Positions 1-5,721 of a DNA stretch of 13,084 bases are shown here, one piece after another. The DNA comes from an uncultured Flavobacteriia bacterium. Lineage in GTDB: Bacteria > Bacteroidota > Bacteroidia > Flavobacteriales_D > Crocinitomicaceae. Each line of letters starts with the position of its first letter. Position 1 is the stretch's first letter. The notes below the pieces were generated by a model that saw only the letters and a program-made list of their open reading frames with translations, was not told the DNA's origin and searched no databases. The DNA is taken from NCBI GenBank assembly GCA_903887095.1, contig CAISOQ010000393.1:1-13084 (forward strand), given 5' to 3'. The translations under genes were made by a program, and so were the position numbers.

Positions 1-225
1 ACCATTCTGTAGTCCTGATATGTCAATTATGCTCTTATCTTTTGAAAGAACAATAGTAGATAAATTTTGTCCCAATGAATTAAATATTGTGACAGAAATA
101 TTGCTGAAATCAATCCATTTCAAATGTAATTGGTCTCTAGCGGGGTTTGGATAAAGTAAAATTTCTTTTTCAAAAATTGGGTCGTTAATCCCTAAGGGGT
201 TTGATACTCCGCTTTTGCAAAACGG
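1..225 (-). pseudogene. 5'-truncated T9SS cargo protein, C-terminal sorting domain fragment
   Basis: The minus strand reads 75 open codons that run off the left edge. They encode the linker and start of a type-A T9SS C-terminal sorting domain: a GIND-type linker, then LLYPNPARDQLHLKW, then VTIFNSLGQ, then DISGLQNG. This is the same architecture as the end of the deiminase gene at 2025. In-frame there is a stop at 226-228 and no ATG, GTG or TTG start, so the body of the protein that this domain would export is missing. Family knowledge: such domains direct secreted proteins through the outer membrane by T9SS. Inference: an upstream deletion or recombination removed the cargo and joined the tail to the half attC-like site at about 205-236. 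A frameshift or assembly join is the alternative. The sorting-domain identity is secure; pseudogene status is likely, but the left end is not visible. Confidence 0.75.
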
Positions 226-236
226 CTATTGGCAGT
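205..236 (-). repeat. Half attC-like site (stop-proximal arm only)
   Basis: Eight bases after the monooxygenase stop codon the plus strand reads ACGGCTATTGGCAG (222-235). This matches 10 of 14 positions of ACGGCTGTTATGAG at the same end of the complete site at 1413-1546, which lies equally close to its own gene's stop. The opposite arm with its TAAC box is absent; instead the sequence passes within about 20 bases into coding sequence of a T9SS tail. I infer that this is the remaining arm of a broken attC site. The short length makes it the least certain of the three sites. Confidence 0.45.
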
Positions 237-243
237 TCGGCTT

Positions 244-1383
244 TTATATTTTAAGTTTTGTAACCCTTCTATTAAAATACTTGCTCAATAGTTTAACTGA
301 AATACGCGAAGGCGTTATATAAAATAGCAGATTTCGAAGGAAAATTGCTAATGGATTACTCAATTGACCTATTTTACCCAAACGTAAACTCTCTTGATTA
401 ATTTGTTTTGCTCGGTCAAAGTGAAGTTCTTCGTAGCGATTATAGGCTTTTTCTGTTAGGCCATATTTGTCAATACATTTGGCTAATAAATAAGCTCCTT
501 CAATAGCTGTGCATCCTCCTTGACCAAGATTTGGTGTTGTGGGATGTGCGGCATCTCCAATTAAGGTTACATTCCCTTTTGTCCAACCTTTTTGAGGTTT
601 TCTGTCTATTAAGCTGTTTTTTAAAATGTGTTCTGTATTGTTAATCAAATCAGCTATGGGATAATGCCAGTCTCCAAAAAGTCGATTGAGTTTTTCTTTT
701 GTAGTTTCAGGCTTATCGTCTTGCATATAAGCTTCATTGCAAGTTGCCCACCAACCATAAACACCGTCTTTGATAGGTACTATTCCGACCCTTTGTCCTT
801 TACCAAAGGTCTCACTTGCAGAACCAATGTCAAAATTTGTTTTTACCACGCCGCGCCAAATATTATATCCCCTAAAAATGGGTTCTCCATCATTGATTAT
901 ATGTTTTCTTACTGCCGAATGTATGCCGTCCGCACCTATAACAGCATCAAATACTTTTACTTTATCATTTTCAAAGGTTAGGCTTAATTGACCATTGTCA
1001 AGTTGTGTTAAATCTTTTAAGCCATAATTGTTATAAAGTTTAGCGTCTATATTATTTAAAAGAATACTGTGTAGGTCTGCTCTGTGTATGCAAATCACTG
1101 GATAGTCGCTTTTGGGTTCGGACTTGCTTAAAATTGTTCCTTTATCTGTTTTTAAATATATAGTTTTAAATTGTCCACTACTTTCTAATATTGTATTGAG
1201 TAAGCCTAACTCGTCCATTACACAAAGAGCATTTGGAAAAACACTTATTGCAGCTCCAATTTCTCCAAATTGTTCTTTTTTCTCGAAAATATGGATTTCA
1301 TACTCTTTGGATTTTAGAGAACAGGCAAAAGTCAGTCCTGCTATTCCGCCGCCTATTATTGCTATTTTTTTCTTTTCTGCCAT
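244..1383 (-). CDS. FAD-dependent monooxygenase (aromatic-hydroxylase / TetX-like family)
   Basis: This is a 379-residue flavoprotein monooxygenase of the FAD_binding_3 (PF01494) type, a family that hydroxylates aromatic or polyketide substrates using NAD(P)H and O2. Visible motifs are the dinucleotide-binding GGGIAG at 11-16 followed by an acidic strand end (HIFEKKE, 31-37), the DG motif GADGIHSAVR at 150-159, and the GD motif GDAAHPTTPNLGQGG at 276-290. Length and motif spacing are normal for single-component class A enzymes (salicylate or 3-hydroxybenzoate hydroxylase, zeaxanthin epoxidase-like, TetX). It appears soluble and has no signal peptide. I chose the ATG at 1383. A longer reading from a TTG at 1452 adds 23 residues that lie inside the attC-like site and do not resemble the family N-terminus. 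The substrate cannot be read from sequence. It sits in the third cassette of the array, so a xenobiotic or antibiotic substrate is possible but unproven. Confidence 0.88.
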   Translation of the reverse strand: MAEKKKIAIIGGGIAGLTFACSLKSKEYEIHIFEKKEQFGEIGAAISVFPNALCVMDELGLLNTILESSGQFKTIYLKTDKGTILSKSEPKSDYPVICIHRADLHSILLNNIDAKLYNNYGLKDLTQLDNGQLSLTFENDKVKVFDAVIGADGIHSAVRKHIINDGEPIFRGYNIWRGVVKTNFDIGSASETFGKGQRVGIVPIKDGVYGWWATCNEAYMQDDKPETTKEKLNRLFGDWHYPIADLINNTEHILKNSLIDRKPQKGWTKGNVTLIGDAAHPTTPNLGQGGCTAIEGAYLLAKCIDKYGLTEKAYNRYEELHFDRAKQINQESLRLGKIGQLSNPLAIFLRNLLFYITPSRISVKLLSKYFNRRVTKLKI

Positions 1384-1412
1384 TTTATTCGTATTGTCTT
1401 TTTTTAGTTGAC

Positions 1413-1546
1413 TGCTAACGTTTTGGCGCCAGGCGCTCGGCCCAACTTTCAAAGTAAATTATTGAACCGAAGTTAAAGTTATTTTCTTTCAAAATAGTCT
1501 TGTTGCGAAGTGTGATTTTGGGCTGGCGCTTGACGGCTGTTATGAG
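1413..1546 (-). repeat. attC-like recombination site between cassettes 2 and 3
   Basis: This is an imperfect inverted repeat of about 134 bases. The outer boxes are TAAC at 1416-1419 and GTTA at 1539-1542. An exact 7-base inner inverted pair is GCGCCAG at 1426-1432 with CTGGCGC at 1523-1529, extended by GGCCC/GGGC-type pairing. The central part is AT-rich and not palindromic. The site begins 5 bases after the stop of the 91-residue gene and ends 30 bases before the monooxygenase ATG. The layout (R''-L''...L'-R') and length are typical of long attC sites such as VCRs, but the box sequences only loosely follow RYYYAAC/GTTRRRY. Confidence 0.62.
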
Positions 1547-1551
1547 TATTT

Positions 1552-1827
1552 TCATTTTCGCCTTTTCCAGATAATCACTCCCAAGTGTATTAAGTAACCA
1601 AACCAATGAATTCCAATAGTTATCATCCAGAAAAACCAAGCAACCAATGCTGTCCCACCACTTGAGTTATAGTTTAGTTGATACCACCAAAATAACGAAT
1701 ACAATGTTTGAATTCCTAAATGAATAAGTACAGATTGCTTCTTCTTTGCACTATAAATGATAACGATACTTAGCGTTATCCAATTTATTATATAACATGC
1801 AAATATCAAGAGATTGTCTTCAGTCAT
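1552..1827 (-). CDS. Small three-helix membrane protein, unknown function
   Basis: This is a 91-residue protein with an ATG start and no family that I recognise. It is very hydrophobic, with probable transmembrane helices at about 6-26, 32-50 and 58-86 and a basic C-terminal end (WKRRK). A positive patch (KKK, 28-30) follows the first helix, and the helices are rich in Trp, Tyr and His (FWWYQ near 46-50, GIHWFGYLIH near 72-81). The short connecting loops suggest an integral inner-membrane protein without a large soluble domain. It forms the middle cassette: a 5-base gap separates its stop from one attC-like site, and about 40 bases separate the preceding site from its ATG. Small orphan membrane proteins are common in integron cassettes. 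No function can be assigned. That it is coding is supported by its full fit between two sites and its coherent helix pattern. Confidence 0.7.
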   Translation of the reverse strand: MTEDNLLIFACYIINWITLSIVIIYSAKKKQSVLIHLGIQTLYSLFWWYQLNYNSSGGTALVAWFFWMITIGIHWFGYLIHLGVIIWKRRK

Positions 1828-1868
1828 TCTATTTTATGTTCGAAAGCTTTAATATTGGTTTTCAATTA

Positions 1869-1993
1869 CTCATAACGGTTTCTGCTTGGCGAAGGTGGCG
1901 GTTTTACCGCTGAACTTGATACGAAGCACAATCCCGCATGTGCGGGATCATTTAACCACTGAACCGCCAATTTCTTGCAGGTGCTGTTACCTG
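1869..1993 (-). repeat. attC-like recombination site between cassettes 1 and 2
   Basis: This is an imperfect inverted repeat of about 125 bases. Outer boxes are TAAC at 1873-1876 and GTTA at 1986-1989. An exact 8-base inner pair is TGGCGGTT at 1896-1903 with AACCGCCA at 1962-1969. In the loop is a separate perfect hairpin, ATCCCGCA-TG-TGCGGGAT, at 1931-1948. The site starts 32 bases after the deiminase stop and ends about 42 bases before the ATG of the next gene. Similar GC-rich palindromic blocks with TAACGG ends occur between genes in other Bacteroidota, as I recall. Cassette function is inferred. Confidence 0.65.
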
Positions 1994-2024
1994 TTGTGCC
2001 TTCTCCGTTTGTAGTCATGGTATA

Positions 2025-3440
2025 TTATTTTGAAACAACCATTCGTCCGCTCAATGAGTTACGATTGTCAATTGTTACCATATACGTGTAAATGCCATTT
2101 TGCAAGTTGTCTGCACTAATTGTCAAGGAGTGATTTCCGGTTGAATAATTAGAATTTGTTGACTTAGAAACAATTTGTCCTAATGAATTGTAAATTGTTA
2201 TTTGAACATTGGCAGTTGTTGAAAGCGATAAGTTTATTGTAGTTGTTTGGTTGAAAGGGTTTGGTACGTTTTGACCAACTTTTATTTCTTCCTTTGAATT
2301 GTCGTTGATACCAGTGCTTGCTGAAGCGGTAGGTTGTTGTTGTGTTACACAGTGCACCATGCCTCCATTTTCGTATAGGTTACGGCAGTCAATACCAATA
2401 ACTGTTCTTGTCGGGTAAAGTGTTTGGATGATTGAATTAGCAGCAGCATCATTTGGGTCGTTGTAATTTGGAACTAACACCACTGTGTTGCCCACATAGT
2501 AATTTACATACGAACCTTTGTAGCCTAAATTCAGTCCGTAAGCAGTCGTAACATCGTTCTGTGTAAGTGGTAATATTGTAAAACTGTAAGCAACATTGTT
2601 GACATCGGTAGCATTAAATAATGTGGTTATGTCAATAGATGAAAGTCCCCAATAAGTTAGGTCAATGTTGTTCATTGTTGCAATAGTGTTCCCATTTGCA
2701 AACCTCGCAAAGCCGTCTATGTGGGCTTCTGTTATGTCGTCAGTGCTATAGAAACCGTCAAGCCAAATAAACTTTGTTACATCAAGATATTGGGTAAAAA
2801 TATTTTCTGCTTGTGTCTGTGTCATACCTGGATTGCGAATGGAGAAAATTCCTGGAGGATTAGTTTGGCTTAGTATAGAACTTCTTGTAGCCATTAAAAC
2901 TCCGTTACCATCTAATTCAACTGCACCACCTTCATTAATCATAACTGAGTTTAAATTTACCAAAGGCATTCCGACAGCAGAGGCAAGGCTTGTAGGTATC
3001 GGATTACAGTGATTAAAATTGTAATCGCCACCCCAACCATTAAAGCCCCAGTCCTCAATAACTAAATTTCCGTTGCTGTCTATCACGAAAATTGGTCCGT
3101 TGTCCCGAATCCAAATATCGTTTGTTTTGAAAATAAAAAAATCAATATTTGCCATTGGAATACTCGCTGAACTAAGCAAATTAGTTATTCTGGTTTGTTC
3201 TGCTGCGTTGTATGCGATGATGTGAACTTTCTCTCCAACAACTAATGCCTGTGTCATTGCAACCCAGGTTGCGTCTAAACGATTTCGGTAAATAACACCA
3301 TATTCGTATTGATGTGGCCACTGCAACCAAGTTCCCTCATGCTGAAGTTCTTCGCTTGGCATGGTGTAGGTTTGTGCAAATGATGTCATTGTCATGGTGA
3401 AAAGAACTATAGTTGCAGTAATGTGTTTCATTTTATTCAT
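2025..3440 (-). CDS. T9SS-secreted agmatine deiminase / peptidylarginine deiminase-like enzyme
   Basis: This 471-residue protein has three parts. Residues 1-22 are a signal peptide ending in SFAQ. Residues 25-370 are a PAD_porph (PF04371) guanidine-modifying domain. Residues 388-471 are a type-A T9SS sorting domain (VPNPFN, ITIYNSLGQ, LQNGIYTY, GRMVVSK). Catalytic features of the amidinotransferase fold are in place: DIWIRDNGP at 108-116, EGGAVE around 170-175, the acid-histidine-acid segment TEAHIDGF (H240, D242), and the nucleophile cysteine C364 in GGMVHCVTQQ. Such enzymes hydrolyse agmatine or arginine side chains to the ureido (citrulline-like) product plus ammonia. The GGxxHCxTQQ end resembles agmatine deiminases. 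Export by T9SS is how Porphyromonas PPAD is delivered, so a cell-surface or secreted enzyme is expected. The ATG at 3440 gives a good signal peptide; ATG at codon 4 is also possible. It is the first cassette of the array. Confidence 0.88.
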   Translation of the reverse strand: MNKMKHITATIVLFTMTMTSFAQTYTMPSEELQHEGTWLQWPHQYEYGVIYRNRLDATWVAMTQALVVGEKVHIIAYNAAEQTRITNLLSSASIPMANIDFFIFKTNDIWIRDNGPIFVIDSNGNLVIEDWGFNGWGGDYNFNHCNPIPTSLASAVGMPLVNLNSVMINEGGAVELDGNGVLMATRSSILSQTNPPGIFSIRNPGMTQTQAENIFTQYLDVTKFIWLDGFYSTDDITEAHIDGFARFANGNTIATMNNIDLTYWGLSSIDITTLFNATDVNNVAYSFTILPLTQNDVTTAYGLNLGYKGSYVNYYVGNTVVLVPNYNDPNDAAANSIIQTLYPTRTVIGIDCRNLYENGGMVHCVTQQQPTASASTGINDNSKEEIKVGQNVPNPFNQTTTINLSLSTTANVQITIYNSLGQIVSKSTNSNYSTGNHSLTISADNLQNGIYTYMVTIDNRNSLSGRMVVSK

Positions 3441-3477
3441 TTTTAATTTTTGTCGGTTTGGTATTGTCAGGTCTGTC

Positions 3478-3485
3478 TCAACGGC
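3478..3485 (-). other. Possible first cassette junction (array boundary)
   Basis: The plus strand TCAACGGC resembles the TAACG/TAACGG ends at 1416 and 1873, and lies 38 bases before the deiminase ATG, the same spacing as the other two junctions. On the minus strand it reads GCCGTTGA, close to a GTTRRRY core. No matching opposite arm is seen between here and the EnvC stop at 3597, so it could be an attI-like or degenerate site. The evidence is position plus a very short match. Confidence 0.3.
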
Positions 3486-3498
3486 ATTTTAGGTAACT

Positions 3499-3528
3499 CA
3501 GAAATACCATAACCACTAAAAGAACAAA
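3499..3528 (-). promoter_or_regulatory. Candidate Bacteroidota promoter driving the cassette array
   Basis: On the minus strand a -33 box TTTG (3525-3528) is followed after 18 bases by TATTTCTG (3499-3506), one mismatch from the Bacteroidota -7 consensus TAnnTTTG. Transcription would start at about 3493 and give a 5' leader of about 50 bases before the deiminase ATG at 3440. It lies between the envelope operon and the first cassette junction, where an integron Pc promoter would stand. The remaining EnvC-to-array gap (3485-3596) shows no convincing terminator. Confidence 0.4.
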
Positions 3529-3596
3529 CATCGATGGTGTCATGCGCCAACAAAACACATCAAACAAAAAGGAATACAAATAAGAACTTCACGCTC

Positions 3597-4922
3597 TTAT
3601 CTTGATACCCAAAGGGATGGATTTAAACATTGAACAGCTGAACCAATCACCTGGTGTATTTCAAAATGCACCACGCTGCTTCCATCTTTCACCAAAAGTG
3701 TTCCAATGGATTGTTTTGTAGAAACCTTCGAACCAATCTTCACATAGGTATCCTGCAGATTACTATACACGGTGCGGTAATTTCCATGCTTGATGATAAC
3801 CACTTTTCCTGCACCTGGAATGTTCAATACACTTGTGACCTCTCCCTCAAAAACTGCTCTCACTTGATACCCTTTTGGAGCCGTGATATCAATTCCATTG
3901 TTGTTCGTATAAACATTGTCTAATGTTGGATGCGCATTGCGACCAAATCCTTCCGTAATGGATCCTTTATCAACCGGCCAAGGCAGCTTCCCTTTGTTTC
4001 CTTCAAAACTTTTACTCAATGCAGCCGACTCCTTCGTTTCGGTGTAAACCACTTCCTTTTTTTCCGGCACAACTTCAGGCTTAGGCGCCGCTGTGGTTCC
4101 AGATGTACCCGCATTCGAACTCGCGGCAGCAGCAGCGGCAGCTTTTTTCTTCGCAGCGGCAGCGGCGGCCTCAGCCTTTCTTCTTTTTTCTTCAGCAAGT
4201 GCAATTTCCTTTTGAATCGCCGCACTGATCTGCTGTTTCAACACCTCTTTCTTGCGCTCGTCTTCCTTTAACTGCGTCAGTAATTTACCTTCTTCTTGGC
4301 GGAACTTATTGTAAATATTTTCCTGTTTTTTCTTGTCCTTTTCTATCGCAGCTTTTTCGGTCTTTTTTTCTTCAAGGACCTGCACTTTGTAATTTCTGTC
4401 TTGACGAATTTCATGGATCTGACCGTTTATCAAGTTTTGATGTTGACGGATGATATTGAATTGTTTCTTCTGAATTTCGGCAATACTTTCAAGATATCCT
4501 TTGCGCTTGATTGCTTCGTGATAATCCGTAGATGAAAAAATAAACATCATTTTCCCGAACTTATTGCGGTGTTTATAGGCATACAGTAGCAATTTGCGGT
4601 ATTGTGTTTTAAGCTTCGCTATTCGTTTGTGTAACTCCTGAACTTCCGCATCTTTTTGCTTAATTCTGACCTCCGCAGTGCGCACTTGATTGTCGAAATT
4701 CATAACTAATTCTTCACGGAATTTAATTTGATTGTCAATCAATCTCAATTCATTCAATGAGGCTTCTGTATTGGACTTCGTCTTTTTGAGCAACGACTTC
4801 GTATTCTTGATCTTTTTCTCAAGGCGCTGTTGTTCTTTTTTCAATTTGTCACTCGTTTGTGCTAAAGCAACTGAATGACTTAGAATAATTGAAATAAAAA
4901 GTAGTTTAATCACATTTTTCAT
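3597..4922 (-). CDS. EnvC-like murein hydrolase activator, degenerate M23/LytM
   Basis: This is a 441-residue periplasmic protein. A signal peptide covers 1-22 (ending ALAQ). A long charged coiled coil spans about 24-255, followed by an Ala/Lys-rich stretch (251-267), a Ser/Thr/Pro-rich linker, and a LytM-type domain at about 316-441. Key zinc-site residues of active M23 peptidases are changed. The first ligand position of HxxxD is Asn341 (Asp345 is kept), the first His of HxH is Val417 (His419 is kept), and the usual YxHL segment is YSNL. This matches EnvC/NlpD-type proteins, which do not cut peptidoglycan but activate amidases at division through the domain's regulatory role. The ATG at 4922 overlaps the end of the upstream DUF4292 gene by 17 bases, so co-translation is likely. 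It is the last gene of the envelope run before the cassette array. Confidence 0.85.
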   Translation of the reverse strand: MKNVIKLLFISIILSHSVALAQTSDKLKKEQQRLEKKIKNTKSLLKKTKSNTEASLNELRLIDNQIKFREELVMNFDNQVRTAEVRIKQKDAEVQELHKRIAKLKTQYRKLLLYAYKHRNKFGKMMFIFSSTDYHEAIKRKGYLESIAEIQKKQFNIIRQHQNLINGQIHEIRQDRNYKVQVLEEKKTEKAAIEKDKKKQENIYNKFRQEEGKLLTQLKEDERKKEVLKQQISAAIQKEIALAEEKRRKAEAAAAAAKKKAAAAAAASSNAGTSGTTAAPKPEVVPEKKEVVYTETKESAALSKSFEGNKGKLPWPVDKGSITEGFGRNAHPTLDNVYTNNNGIDITAPKGYQVRAVFEGEVTSVLNIPGAGKVVIIKHGNYRTVYSNLQDTYVKIGSKVSTKQSIGTLLVKDGSSVVHFEIHQVIGSAVQCLNPSLWVSR

Positions 4923-5721
4923 AACCTTCAGGTATTACAAGGTGTAAAGGTTGTGGTTCATCAATCTCAATCTTATTGTAATTCATGTTGATACGCATTT
5001 GATTGCGTGGGGATGTAATAACGATGTAAACTTCTTTCGGTACATTGTAACTGCTGACCATTTCACGCGTGATGTATTCTACTTTTATCGACGTAGTATC
5101 TGAAGGACTTTCAATGAACATTCCTTTCAGGCCGTTTAAAGAATCTGCTATAAAATATTTAATGATGATGTCTTCTTTTATTTCCTTATCGTTTCGATCG
5201 AGGCGCTTAATATCTCTTTTTTTGTGGGAGGAAATAGTGTAATTATAAGGATCATGAATTTGAAAATACTTTTGGGTCGTGTCATAATCCAACGGCATTC
5301 CCAGTATTAATTCCTCAAGGTTTCGATAACTAAAATCTACCCCAAAATTATCTTTGATGTAGCCCAAACTTTGCGTGATGTAACATTTATCGCGCTTATT
5401 GACAATCTTCACCGTATCATTTGTAATGATTGAATTTACAATCGGAATGTTTGCGTAAGTTATCAGTGCATTGATAGCGCTGTCCTTGACCATTCGAATT
5501 GAAGTTTTGAAACTAATATTTTGATTTGTATCTGAATAATCAGTTGCAATTTTTGTATAGAAAAAATCTGGCTTTCGATGTGAAAGACTATCCATTACAT
5601 TTATGAGGTCCTGCGCTTTTTGCCGTGGCAATTTCTGCCGGTCTGCATCAGTAAGTTCCTTAGCACAAGAAAAGAGAAGGAGCCCTATTCCCAGATAAAA
5701 TAGATTAATAGATCGGATCAT
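4906..5721 (-). CDS. DUF4292 family lipoprotein
   Basis: This is a 271-residue lipoprotein when started at the ATG at 5721. That start gives a short hydrophobic signal and a lipobox LLFSC with the lipidated Cys at 19; an earlier ATG at 5820 would bury this signal behind 33 residues and lie deep in the upstream gene. The rest is a mixed beta-rich domain, with FKTSIRMVKDSAINALI and the repeated short strands and IxIDEP end that I associate with DUF4292 of Bacteroidota. That family is thought to have a LolA/LolB-like fold; I could not test this. It overlaps the TPR gene by 17 bases and the EnvC-like gene by another 17. The close coupling suggests a role with them in outer-membrane or peptidoglycan maintenance. 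The function is otherwise unknown. Confidence 0.78.
   Translation of the reverse strand: MIRSINLFYLGIGLLLFSCAKELTDADRQKLPRQKAQDLINVMDSLSHRKPDFFYTKIATDYSDTNQNISFKTSIRMVKDSAINALITYANIPIVNSIITNDTVKIVNKRDKCYITQSLGYIKDNFGVDFSYRNLEELILGMPLDYDTTQKYFQIHDPYNYTISSHKKRDIKRLDRNDKEIKEDIIIKYFIADSLNGLKGMFIESPSDTTSIKVEYITREMVSSYNVPKEVYIVITSPRNQMRINMNYNKIEIDEPQPLHLVIPEGYEKCD

Larger units (their letters stand above)
205..3485 (-). mobile_element. Putative integron gene cassette array without integrase (CALIN-like)
   Basis: Three functionally unrelated genes in one orientation are each followed by an imperfect inverted repeat bounded by TAAC/GTTA-type boxes. Stop codons lie 5-32 bases from the site that follows each gene, and start codons lie about 30-45 bases after the preceding junction. 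This compact gene-plus-attC layout is what integron cassettes show. The order of transcription is deiminase, 91-residue membrane protein, then FAD monooxygenase. The array abuts a conserved envelope operon on the right and ends on the left in a half site joined to a truncated gene. No tyrosine recombinase of the IntI type lies in the window. The integron interpretation is inferred from structure; an unrelated family of large intergenic palindromes is the alternative. Confidence 0.6.

Noticed and set aside
1384..1452. Longer N-terminus for the FAD monooxygenase from a TTG at 1452
   Set aside because: The extra 23 residues fall inside the attC-like site and lie ahead of a standard MAEKKKIAIIGGG family start with its own ATG.
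1415..1639. A 74-codon minus-strand reading frame crossing the attC-like site and the end of the 91-residue gene
   Set aside because: It overlaps the membrane-protein gene in another frame and its translation follows the palindrome; it has no protein-like pattern.
3540..3620. Terminator after the EnvC-like gene
   Set aside because: Only a weak AAGA/TCTT pairing near the stop is visible, without a stable GC stem followed by a T-run.
3930..4271. Plus-strand reading frame of 113 codons rich in Arg, Ser and Phe
   Set aside because: It is the antisense of the Ala/Lys/Glu-rich coiled-coil and linker of the EnvC-like gene, whose low complexity keeps stops away.
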